Below, piece by piece: positions 17,978 through 25,618 of a stretch of 64,000 bases of DNA. Source of the stretch: Desulfovibrio sp. (GTDB taxonomy: Bacteria > Desulfobacterota > Desulfovibrionia > Desulfovibrionales > Desulfovibrionaceae); NCBI GenBank assembly GCA_022839785.1, contig JALHJW010000004.1:295549-359548 (forward strand). The letters run 5' to 3'. The first letter of the stretch is position 1; every line of letters starts with the position of its first letter. The notes under the pieces are model-generated. The model did no database searches. It was given only the letters and a program-made list of their open reading frames with translations, and was not told where the DNA came from. A program made the translations under genes and the position numbers.

Positions 17978-19957
17978 ATGGCGCAGCAAAAGACCATACG
18001 GCCGCGGGCCGTGGCCCTGGGCGTGGCCCTGGGGCTGGCCGTGTGCGCCGTCACGCCCGCCAACAACCTCCTGCTCAGGGCCACGCTCCTGGGCGGCGGC
18101 CACTTCCCGCTGGCCCCCTTCGTCATCCTCTTCTGGCTCACGATCTTCGCCCGCCTCGGCGGCCGCCTCCTGAAGAGGGACCTCCTGCGCGGACGGGAAC
18201 TCTTCACCACCTGGATACTCACGGTGCTCGTCTCCGGCCTGCCCTACACCGGGCTCGTGCGCACCTTCTTCGTCAACCTCACCGCGCCGCAGAGCTTCGC
18301 CACGCCCGGCAACCGCTGGGCCGAGACCCTGGGGCCGCTTCTGCCCGCCGAACTCTACCCCGGCAACGAGAAGGCCATCACGGCCATCTACGACGGACTG
18401 GACGGGGCCATCGGCCAGGGTCCGCTGGCCGTTCTGACGCGCATCGACTGGTCGGCCTGGGCCACGCCCCTGGCCTGGTGGGGCGTCTTCGTGCTGCTCT
18501 CCTTCACGGCCATGATCTGCGTCGTGAATCTCTTCAGCCGCCAGTGGATCGAGAACGAGCGGGTCAACTTCCCGCTCCTGCGGCTGCCGCAGGTCATGGA
18601 GGAAGCCGTGGACGAAGGCCGTTTCACGGCCTTCCTGACCAACCGCTGGCTGCTCACGGGCCTGGCCCTGACCGTCTTCCTGCACACGCTCAACGGCCTG
18701 GCCCTCTTCCACCCGGAGATACCACCCATCCCCACCTCCCTGGCCGTGGGCAAGTACTTCTCCAAATACGGCCTGTTCTCAGGTTTCACCAAACTGAAGG
18801 TGGGCATCTACCCCGCCTTCATCGGCTTCGCCTTCCTCACCTCGCGCCAGATATCCCTGAGCCTCTGGTCCTTCTTCCTCTTCGGCGCGCTGGCCGTGGG
18901 CCTTCTCGAAGTCACGGGGCTGGCCCTGCCGCCGGGCGCGCTGGGCGCGACCTTCGGCCCCACCCTGGCCGCGGTGGAGGAAACCCAGATGATCGGGGCC
19001 TACACCGTCTTCTTCGTCTTCCTGCTCTGGCTGGCCCGTTCGCACCTCGCCATGGTCGCGCGCCACGCCGTGGGTCTGGCCCCGGCAGGCTCCTCGGAAA
19101 GCGAATGGTTCTCCCTGCGCACAGCCTTCTGGACCGGCCTCGCGGCCATGCTCCTGCTCGCCGCCTGGTGCGTGCGCATGGGCATGCCCCCGGCCGCCGC
19201 GCTGGCCGTGCCCCTGGCCTTCTTCATGGTCTCCTTCGTGGCCGCGCGCATCATCTGCCAGGGCGGCATCGCCTATTTCACCCTCACGGCCGCGCCCCTG
19301 GACGGCCTGCTGGCCCTGTTCGGCTCGGGCTTCCTCGGCTCCACCGGCCTGCTCGTGGCCGCCGCGGCGCAGAAGGTGCTCTTCGTGGATCTGCGCGAAT
19401 CCCTCCTGCCCTCGCTCTTCCACGCCGCCAAGGCGGGCGAGGAGGTACGGAACAAACGCCTCTTCCTCTTCGGCATCGTGGCCGTGCTGGCGCTCGGCGT
19501 CATCGTCAGCCTCGCCTCCATGATGGCCCTGTGCCACACCTACGGCATGCGCGAACTGGAGCTGGAGTGGGCCACCCGCACCTCCATCTCGGTCTACGAC
19601 ACGGTCAAGCAGCTGCTGGACGCCCCCCTGGGGCCGCAACGCTGGATGCTGACCTGGGCGGTCGTCGGCGGGGCGATCATGTTCGCCCTGGTGGCCTGCT
19701 ACCACCGGTTCAGCTGGTGGCCCCTGCACCCCATCGGCTATCTGGCCGCCTACAGCTCCTCCATGCGCATCCTGTGGTTCAGCTTCCTCGTGGGCTGGAT
19801 GGTGAACCAGGTCTGCCTGCGCTACGGCGGGGTGACGCTCTTCGGCAAGGTGCGCTACTTCTTCTTCGGCCTGATCCTGGGCGACTTCCTCATGGGCGGC
19901 GCCTGGGCGCTCGTGGGACTGCAGACCGGCATCGCCTATCAGGTCCTGCCGGACTAG
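17978..19957 (+). CDS. polytopic membrane protein, DUF6785/DUF6784-like (OPT-related)
   Basis: The 659-residue protein has about 12-14 hydrophobic segments. It starts with RPRAVALGVALGLAVCAVTPANN and ends with a conserved-looking block HPIGYLAAYSSSMRILWFSF followed by RYGG and a last TM pair. From memory this resembles the DUF6785 (N-terminal) plus DUF6784 (C-terminal) architecture, remotely related to oligopeptide transporters. No catalytic motif was seen. It follows the pseudo-peptidase gene by 9 nt and precedes a second polytopic protein of nearly equal length, so the two may form a heteromer. Family naming is recall and should be checked with a profile search. Confidence 0.7.
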   Translation: MAQQKTIRPRAVALGVALGLAVCAVTPANNLLLRATLLGGGHFPLAPFVILFWLTIFARLGGRLLKRDLLRGRELFTTWILTVLVSGLPYTGLVRTFFVNLTAPQSFATPGNRWAETLGPLLPAELYPGNEKAITAIYDGLDGAIGQGPLAVLTRIDWSAWATPLAWWGVFVLLSFTAMICVVNLFSRQWIENERVNFPLLRLPQVMEEAVDEGRFTAFLTNRWLLTGLALTVFLHTLNGLALFHPEIPPIPTSLAVGKYFSKYGLFSGFTKLKVGIYPAFIGFAFLTSRQISLSLWSFFLFGALAVGLLEVTGLALPPGALGATFGPTLAAVEETQMIGAYTVFFVFLLWLARSHLAMVARHAVGLAPAGSSESEWFSLRTAFWTGLAAMLLLAAWCVRMGMPPAAALAVPLAFFMVSFVAARIICQGGIAYFTLTAAPLDGLLALFGSGFLGSTGLLVAAAAQKVLFVDLRESLLPSLFHAAKAGEEVRNKRLFLFGIVAVLALGVIVSLASMMALCHTYGMRELELEWATRTSISVYDTVKQLLDAPLGPQRWMLTWAVVGGAIMFALVACYHRFSWWPLHPIGYLAAYSSSMRILWFSFLVGWMVNQVCLRYGGVTLFGKVRYFFFGLILGDFLMGGAWALVGLQTGIAYQVLPD

Positions 19958-19979
19958 GCTGAAACGACACGGACGCGGC

Positions 19980-21941
19980 ATGTACGACGACAAGGAACTC
20001 AAGGAATACCGGGACCTGCTCGCGCCGCCGGAGCGCTTCGAGGAGGGCTTCGACTGGAAGACCCTGGTCGGCGCCATCTTCATCGGCTTCCTGATGATGC
20101 CCGGCTCCATGTACCTGCAGCTCGTCATCGGCCAGGGCATCGGCCCGGCCGCGCGCTGGGTGACCATCATCCTCTTCGCGGAGATCGCCAAGCGCTCCTA
20201 CACGAGCCTCAAGCAGCAGGAAATCTTCCTCCTCTACTACATGGCGGGCGCGGCCCTGGCCTCGCCCTTCCAGGGACTGCTCTGGCAGCAGTACCTCATC
20301 CAATCCGACGCGGCGCGCATGCTCGGGCTGACCGAGTTCATCCCGCACTGGATCGCGCCAGGCCTCAACTCCGAGTCCCTGACCGAGCGCTCCTTCCTGC
20401 ACCGCGACTGGCTGATGCCCGTGCTTCTGCTCTTCGGCGCGCAGCTCATCCAGCGCATCGACCAGTTCGGCCTGGGCTACGCCATGTACCGCATCACCTC
20501 GGACATCGAGAAGCTGCCCTTCCCCATGGCCCCGGTGGGCGCGCTGGGCACCATGGCCCTGGCCGAGTCCACGGACGACAAGGACAAGAGCTGGAAGTGG
20601 CGGGTCTTCTCCATCGGCGGGGTCATCGGCCTGGCCTTCGGCGCCGTCTACGTGCTCCTGCCCGCGGTTTCGGGGCTGATCTTCACCGAGCCGGTGCGGC
20701 TCATCCCCATCCCCTGGATCGAACTCACGCCCTACACCGAGGACGTGCTCCCGGCCGTGGCCACGGGCATCCAACTCGACCTGGGTCTGCTCTTCCTGGG
20801 CATGGTCCTGCCCTTCTGGGCGGTCATCGGCAGCTTCATCGGCGTGGTCTTCACCATGTCCCTCAACCCCACGCTCTACGACCTGGGCCTGCTGCACCGC
20901 TGGCATCCCGGCATGCGCACCGTGGAGACGCTCTTCGCCAACAACTTCGACTTCTACATGAGCGTCTCCATCGGCCTCGGGCTGTCCATCGGCCTCATCG
21001 GCATCTGGCAGGTGGCGCGCTCCCTGCAGAAGGTCAAGGGCGCGGCGAAAGCCTCCTGGGCGGAGATGGTGCGGGGCAGACCGGAACGCGGAGACATCAA
21101 CTTCTGGCTCTCCGTGGCCATCTACTTCTTCTCCACCCTGGCCTACACCGTGCTCTGCGTGGCGCTCGTGCCGGGCTTCCCCTGGCTCTTCTTCGTGCTC
21201 TACGGCTTCGTCTACACGCCCTTCATCTCCTACGTCACGGCGCGCATGGAAGGCATCGCGGGCCAGGTGGTCAACCTGCCGCTGGTGCGCGAGGCCAGCT
21301 TCATCGCGGGCTCCAAGTACTTCGGCTATTCGGGCATCGAGATCTGGTACGCGCCCATCCCCATCCACAACTACGGCGAGGCCACGGTGCAGTTCCGGCA
21401 GATCGAACTGACCGGCACGAGCCTGCGCGGCGTGATCAAGGCCGAGGTCGTGGCCTGGCCCGTAGTCTTCGTGGCCTCCCTGCTCTTCTCGCAGTTCCTA
21501 TGGCGGCTCGCGCCCATCCCCTCGGTCCATTTCCCCTACGCCCAGGAGATCTGGCACCTGCAGGCCCTGAACCAGCTGCTCATGCAGACCTCGACGCTGG
21601 AGGGCAACTCGGCCTTTTTCCAGGCCCTTTCCCCTGCCATCGCAGGCGGGGCCATGCTGGCGGGGCTGCTGCTTTATGGCGTGCTCTCCATCTTCGGCCT
21701 GCCCGTGCTGCTCATCTACGGCCTGGTGCGGGGCCTGGGACAGACCGCGCCGCACGGCCACCTCCTGGAATTCTTCGGCGCGCTGCTCGGCCGTTTCTAT
21801 TTCCTGAAGCGCTACGGCGCGCAATGGCGGCAGTACGCGCCGGTGCTGCTGGCGGGCTTCTCCTGCGGCATGGGCCTCACGGGCATGTTCGCCATGGGCT
21901 GCACCCTGATCCTCAAATCGCTGGGCAAGCTGGCGTACTGA
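19980..21941 (+). CDS. polytopic membrane protein, OPT/peptide-transporter-like
   Basis: The 653-residue protein starts with a hydrophilic 25-residue segment (MYDDKELKEYRDLLAPPERF), then about 14 membrane segments. Conserved-looking features are MMPGSMYLQLVIGQGIGPAARW in the first hairpin, LPFPMAPVGALGTMALAES in a cytoplasmic loop, and a C-terminal GLTGMFAMGCTLILKSLGK. The FPMAP/VGAL loop recalls oligopeptide-transporter (OPT) family proteins such as those with NPLP-type loops. It is of the same length and topology class as the protein encoded 22 nt upstream. Substrate unknown; the transporter assignment is inference from hydropathy and these loop motifs. Confidence 0.7.
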   Translation: MYDDKELKEYRDLLAPPERFEEGFDWKTLVGAIFIGFLMMPGSMYLQLVIGQGIGPAARWVTIILFAEIAKRSYTSLKQQEIFLLYYMAGAALASPFQGLLWQQYLIQSDAARMLGLTEFIPHWIAPGLNSESLTERSFLHRDWLMPVLLLFGAQLIQRIDQFGLGYAMYRITSDIEKLPFPMAPVGALGTMALAESTDDKDKSWKWRVFSIGGVIGLAFGAVYVLLPAVSGLIFTEPVRLIPIPWIELTPYTEDVLPAVATGIQLDLGLLFLGMVLPFWAVIGSFIGVVFTMSLNPTLYDLGLLHRWHPGMRTVETLFANNFDFYMSVSIGLGLSIGLIGIWQVARSLQKVKGAAKASWAEMVRGRPERGDINFWLSVAIYFFSTLAYTVLCVALVPGFPWLFFVLYGFVYTPFISYVTARMEGIAGQVVNLPLVREASFIAGSKYFGYSGIEIWYAPIPIHNYGEATVQFRQIELTGTSLRGVIKAEVVAWPVVFVASLLFSQFLWRLAPIPSVHFPYAQEIWHLQALNQLLMQTSTLEGNSAFFQALSPAIAGGAMLAGLLLYGVLSIFGLPVLLIYGLVRGLGQTAPHGHLLEFFGALLGRFYFLKRYGAQWRQYAPVLLAGFSCGMGLTGMFAMGCTLILKSLGKLAY

Positions 21942-22098
21942 GAACACGCGGTCCCGCGCATCCCCGGCGGCTCTGCGCCGGAAGAGGCCGACCGGCCGCA
22001 TGTTCGCCCGCCCGCGCGGGGCGCGGTACACGTTTGAAGACACACGGCGTCGCCGGGAAAGGGGCATCCATTCCCGACGACTCCCTGCAAGGACGATG

Positions 22099-22980
22099 AT
22101 GCGCCGCATCTGCTGGAACGGAACCTGCCTGGAAGTCCCCGCGGACTGGGACCCGCTGGCCCTGGGCCTGGCCGAGATGCGGCTCGGGCCGCCGGGCGCG
22201 AGCGTCCTGTCCGTGAAGTGGACCCCCATCCGGGGCGGCTTCTCCACGGAAAAGCACTTCCGGAAGATCGCCCGGGCCTTTGCCGGGGACGGCGAGGCCG
22301 CGCGTGAGGACTGGCGGGCCGACGCGGCCGGACAGGCGGAGACTTCCGGGCGCGAGGTGCTGCCCTACGTTTGGCGCACGGGCGGCGAGTCCGGGCTCGG
22401 GGCCGTGGTGCATGATACGGCCGCGGGCATGGGCGCGCTCCTGCAGGCCCGCACTGACGACCGCGCGGCCGCCCGCGCCTGGCTCGATTCGTTGCAGCTG
22501 GCCCGCCCGGGTTTTCCGCGGGAGTTCGAGGTCTTCGACATCCGGGCCGAAGTTCCGGCCGGATTCGACCTGGAGTCCTTCTTCTTCAAGCCCGGCCACT
22601 TCGGCCTGACCTTCGCCCGCGGGCGCGAACAACTCGTGCTGGAGCGTCTGGGGCCTGCGGACGTGCTGTTGCAGTTCTCCACCTTGGCCCTGCTGGCCGG
22701 GGCGCGCTGGCCCGACCTGACCCTCTCGGTCGCGTCCGAGCCCTGCAGCCTGCCCTCGGGCCACGGACTGGAATGGAGCGCCACGCCTGGACCGGCGGCT
22801 AGGCTCGCGGCTGCGCTCCTGCGCAGACGTCCCTACAGCCGTCTGCGCGTCTGGCACGAGGCGGAAGCCAACCGCATCCTCGTGGCCGCGGCGCGCGCCC
22901 CCTCCCCCCTTGATGCCGCCCGCTTCGACGCGGTATGCAGAAGCTATGTCACTCTTCGGACGCGCGAAACGCACGGCTGA
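22099..22980 (+). CDS. uncharacterised soluble protein of the 11702-23356 system
   Basis: This protein of about 293 residues has no membrane segment or signal peptide and no motif I recognise. It begins MRRICWNGTCLEVPADWDPL and contains short beta-like repeats such as PPGASVLSVKWTPIRGGFST. Two ATGs stand in tandem (22096, 22099); AAGGA at 22089-22093 is spaced better for 22099. A longer in-frame start at 22000 has no ribosome site. It follows the polytopic protein by 157 nt and overlaps the PqqD-like gene by 35 nt, so it belongs to the same operon. The paired genes may be functionally linked. Nothing supports a specific activity. Confidence 0.65.
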   Translation: MRRICWNGTCLEVPADWDPLALGLAEMRLGPPGASVLSVKWTPIRGGFSTEKHFRKIARAFAGDGEAAREDWRADAAGQAETSGREVLPYVWRTGGESGLGAVVHDTAAGMGALLQARTDDRAAARAWLDSLQLARPGFPREFEVFDIRAEVPAGFDLESFFFKPGHFGLTFARGREQLVLERLGPADVLLQFSTLALLAGARWPDLTLSVASEPCSLPSGHGLEWSATPGPAARLAAALLRRRPYSRLRVWHEAEANRILVAAARAPSPLDAARFDAVCRSYVTLRTRETHG

Positions 22981-23356
22981 GCGGCCCGGCCTGAGCCGCG
23001 AGGAGGCCCTGGCCGCGGCCCCGGTGCGCAGCCTCTCGGTCTCGGAAACCGCCTCGGATGAGGGGATGATCCTCGGCTATCCCGCCACGGTCACGCCCTG
23101 GTTCGGCGCGCTGGCGAGACGCCTGGGGCTGTGGGACGGCAGGCCCATGATCCGGCGGCTGCGCCTGGACGCCATGGGCTGCACGGTCTGGAGCTGGATC
23201 GACGGCAGACGCGACGTGCGCACCCTGGCCGCCATGCTCGCCGAGCGCTACACCCTGCACCCGCGCGAGGCCGAGGCCTCCATGACCGCCTTCCTGCGCG
23301 AACTGGGCAAGCGCGGCATCATCGCGCTCAGGCCCGCGGCCGACCGTTCCGGCTAG
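22946..23356 (+). CDS. PqqD-family protein (RiPP recognition element-like fold)
   Basis: The 136-residue protein has a PqqD-like winged-helix core in its C-terminal half: RRLRLDAMGCTVWSWIDGRR followed by DVRTLAAMLAERYTLHPREAEASMTAFLRELGKRGII. The Gly-x-x-hydrophobic-Trp and the final helix 'FLREL-x-x-x-GII' are typical of PqqD proteins, which bind peptide precursors for modification enzymes. The first 75 residues are an extra basic extension. No radical SAM enzyme or obvious precursor peptide lies nearby, so its partner is unclear. The ATG at 22946 is chosen over 22910 to limit overlap. Its TAG overlaps the convergent gene's stop codon. Confidence 0.8.
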   Translation: MSLFGRAKRTAERPGLSREEALAAAPVRSLSVSETASDEGMILGYPATVTPWFGALARRLGLWDGRPMIRRLRLDAMGCTVWSWIDGRRDVRTLAAMLAERYTLHPREAEASMTAFLRELGKRGIIALRPAADRSG

Positions 23357-23775
23357 GGCCGCACGTACGCGTCGAGATTCGCCCCTTCCCACTGCGGACT
23401 CTGCCAGAAGGCGGCGGACCAGACCATGAGCGCCGCGGCCTGCAGGTCGGAGAGGCGTTCGAGCTTGCGCTCCAGCGAGGGCCAGCTCGCGCCGTGCTGG
23501 TTGTGCACGTGCTCCTCGGCGCAGGCCTCGCGTAGCCGAAGCTGCAGGTAGGAGCGCTTGCACTGCTCGGGCAGCAGGCGGCTGACCCGGCGGTAGGCCT
23601 CCACCACGGTCCGCAACTCCCCGGCCGAGAACTCCGCCTTGAGCTGGACCACGGCCCGCTGGAACGTCTCCACGGCCCAGGGCAGGATGAACTCCGCCCC
23701 GGCGCTCTTGGTCTTGAAGAGGGCCCGAAGCTGCCCCTCCATGTCGTCGTTGATGCGCGCGGCCACCTGCGCCAT
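23353..23775 (-). CDS. uncharacterised 140-residue protein
   Basis: The protein is mostly helical, starting MAQVAARINDDMEGQLRALF. The first 25 residues look like a ribbon-helix-helix-type N-terminus (variable-domain then alternating residues), but the rest (about 30-140) is unlike a simple Arc repressor. I recognise no enzyme motif. The start at 23775 follows a good Shine-Dalgarno (rc of cctccc) and excludes a 15-residue leader. It converges on the PqqD-like gene, the two stop codons sharing the sequence CTAG. A promoter with an overlapping palindrome lies upstream (23818-23854), which suggests self-regulation if the N-terminus binds DNA. Confidence 0.65.
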   Translation of the reverse strand: MAQVAARINDDMEGQLRALFKTKSAGAEFILPWAVETFQRAVVQLKAEFSAGELRTVVEAYRRVSRLLPEQCKRSYLQLRLREACAEEHVHNQHGASWPSLERKLERLSDLQAAALMVWSAAFWQSPQWEGANLDAYVRP

Positions 23776-23817
23776 GGATTCCTCCCGGAATGAAGAGGGG
23801 TTGCGCCAACACTTTTG

Positions 23818-23854
23818 CATTACCCTGATAATCCGTAATGATAAAATAAATCAA
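23818..23854 (-). promoter_or_regulatory. promoter with overlapping inverted repeat (operator candidate)
   Basis: CATTAC (23818-23823) and GTAATG (23835-23840) form a perfect 6-bp inverted repeat with an 11-nt spacer. On the minus strand TTGATT (23849-23854) and TATCAG (23825-23830) are spaced 18 nt, placing the -10 box inside the repeat. The whole stretch is AT-rich against a GC-rich background. A repressor bound to the repeat would block this promoter. Confidence 0.5.
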
Positions 23855-23920
23855 GAGGGGATCTAGATTTTCTTATGGCGGAAAATCCTTTGCACGGCGG
23901 GGTTTTCCGGACGAAACGAA

Positions 23921-23957
23921 CGTCGCGCGGCCGGAAAAATTTCCGGCCGCGCGACGC
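23921..23957 (-). terminator. hairpin terminator of hldE
   Basis: A perfect 17-bp stem (23921-23937 with 23941-23957) encloses a 3-nt loop, 22 nt after the hldE stop. On the minus strand it is followed by a T-rich stretch (TTCGTTTCG) rather than a pure T-run, so termination is likely but not ideal. Confidence 0.65.
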
Positions 23958-23979
23958 TACGCGATGCAGGACAGGAGGA

Positions 23980-25434
23980 TCAGCCCTTGATGCGCTCGAT
24001 GAGGCAGGTGGTGCTCTTGCCGTCCACCAGGGGCACGATGCAGACCTCGCCGCCGCGGGCCAGGACCAGATCGTGGCCGACCACCGTCTCGACGGTGTAG
24101 TCGCCGCCCTTGACCAGGACGTCGGGCTGAAGCTCGGCGATGAGTTCGCGCGGCGTGTCCTGGCCGAAGAGCACGACCATGTCCACGCATTCCAGGGCGG
24201 CCAGGAGCGCGGCGCGCTCAGCCTCGGGCAGGATGGGCCGGGTCTCGCCCTTGAGGCGGCGCACCGAGGCGTCGCTGTTCAGGCCGACCACCAGACGGGC
24301 GCCCAGGCCAGCGGCCTGGTGCAGCAGGGCGATGTGGCCGACGTGCAGAAGATCGAAGCAGCCGTTGGTGAAGACCACCCGCTCGCCCTGCCTGCGCCAG
24401 GCCGAAATGGTCTCCGCGGCGCGCCGCCAGGAACGGATCTTGTGGCCCGTGGCCGAGATGCGGCGGGCCAGGGCTTCTTCCAGCTCGGCGCGATAGATGG
24501 GCTTGGTGCCCAGTTTGCCGACCACCACGCCGGCCGCGGCGTTGGCCAGCCCGGCGGCCTCGCGCGCCGGAAGTCCGGCCCCCAGGGCGGCGGCCATGGT
24601 GGCGATGACCGTGTCCCCCGCGCCCGAGACGTCGAAGACCTCGCGCGCCTCGGCCGCGATGCGCCAGGGCTCCCCCCCGCGGGTGAAGAGCGAGAGCCCC
24701 TTGGCCCCGCGCGTCACCAGCAGGTGGCGCAGGCTGAAGGCGTTGATGGCCGTGGCCGCGCGCGCCGCCAGATCGGCCTCGTCGTCGGGGTTGAACTGGG
24801 CGACATGCAGGAACTCCGCGGTATTGGGCGTGATGCAGGTCGCGCCCTGGTAGCGCGTCCAGTCCGCGCCCTTGGGGTCCACGAGCACGGGCACGCCCGC
24901 GTCGTTGCACAGCCGGATGGCGTCCTGGGCCAGGGAGAGGGCGAAGACGCCCTTGCCGTAATCCGAGAGGACCACGGCCCTGGCCTGCCCCAGGGCCTCG
25001 CGAAACGCGCCGAGCAGGGCGGTGTAGATATCCTCGGACAGAGGGCTGGTGGCCTCCTCGTCCAGACGCAGAAGCTGCTGGCCGCGGCCCATGACCCGGG
25101 TCTTGACCGTGGTGGGGCGGCCCGGGGCCGCAGGCACGCGCGCCTCCACCGAAATGTCGCCGAACGTGGTTTCGAGGATGCGGCCCGGTTCGTCGTCGCC
25201 GCGCACGCCGATGCAGACCACGCGGCAGCCCAGCCCAGCGAGGTTGGCGGCGACGTTGCCCGCGCCGCCCAGGATGTGGGTCTTGCGCCCCACGCTGACG
25301 ACCTGGACCGGGGCCTCAGGCGAGATGCGGCCGACGTCGCCCCAGACGTACTGGTCGAGCATCACGTCGCCGAGCACGATCACCGGGACGTCGGAAAAAT
25401 CGGGAACAGTGAGCGCCGCTGCGTTGGAATCCAT
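23980..25434 (-). CDS. hldE: bifunctional heptose 7-phosphate kinase / heptose 1-phosphate adenylyltransferase
   Basis: The 484-residue protein carries both HldE activities used to make ADP-heptose for the LPS inner core. Residues about 1-325 are a PfkB/ribokinase-type kinase with THILGGAGNVAANLAGLG near 54, phosphate-binding and catalytic DVSGAGDTVIATM near 269, and PKGADWTRYQG. Residues about 345-484 are a cytidylyltransferase-like nucleotidyltransferase with VVFTNGCFDLLHVGHIALLH, containing the HxGH motif, and PDVLVKGGDYTVETVVG. Length is standard for the fused enzyme (E. coli 477). It stands alone on the minus strand with its own strong hairpin downstream. Its presence shows a Gram-negative with heptose-containing LPS. 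Confidence 0.96.
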   Translation of the reverse strand: MDSNAAALTVPDFSDVPVIVLGDVMLDQYVWGDVGRISPEAPVQVVSVGRKTHILGGAGNVAANLAGLGCRVVCIGVRGDDEPGRILETTFGDISVEARVPAAPGRPTTVKTRVMGRGQQLLRLDEEATSPLSEDIYTALLGAFREALGQARAVVLSDYGKGVFALSLAQDAIRLCNDAGVPVLVDPKGADWTRYQGATCITPNTAEFLHVAQFNPDDEADLAARAATAINAFSLRHLLVTRGAKGLSLFTRGGEPWRIAAEAREVFDVSGAGDTVIATMAAALGAGLPAREAAGLANAAAGVVVGKLGTKPIYRAELEEALARRISATGHKIRSWRRAAETISAWRRQGERVVFTNGCFDLLHVGHIALLHQAAGLGARLVVGLNSDASVRRLKGETRPILPEAERAALLAALECVDMVVLFGQDTPRELIAELQPDVLVKGGDYTVETVVGHDLVLARGGEVCIVPLVDGKSTTCLIERIKG

Positions 25435-25618
25435 GCATTCTCCGGGTTTATGGCCTGCTCCCTGTACGTTGTTTCCCCCCGATGTTCAAGCCGCGCCGTG
25501 AAACGCCCCACCATGCGACAAAACCCCGGGATCGGTCCTTCTCATGCCGGGTTTTCTCGTGTATTGGTCAAGGACATATGCCGTTCCCCCACACACCCTT
25601 GGACTTCGCGAGACGCCA

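Noticed and set aside
21942..22098. Possible short precursor peptide gene upstream of the PqqD-like gene
   Set aside because: The only ATG (22000) is in frame with the following gene and lacks a ribosome site. No leader-core-like peptide is visible on either strand.
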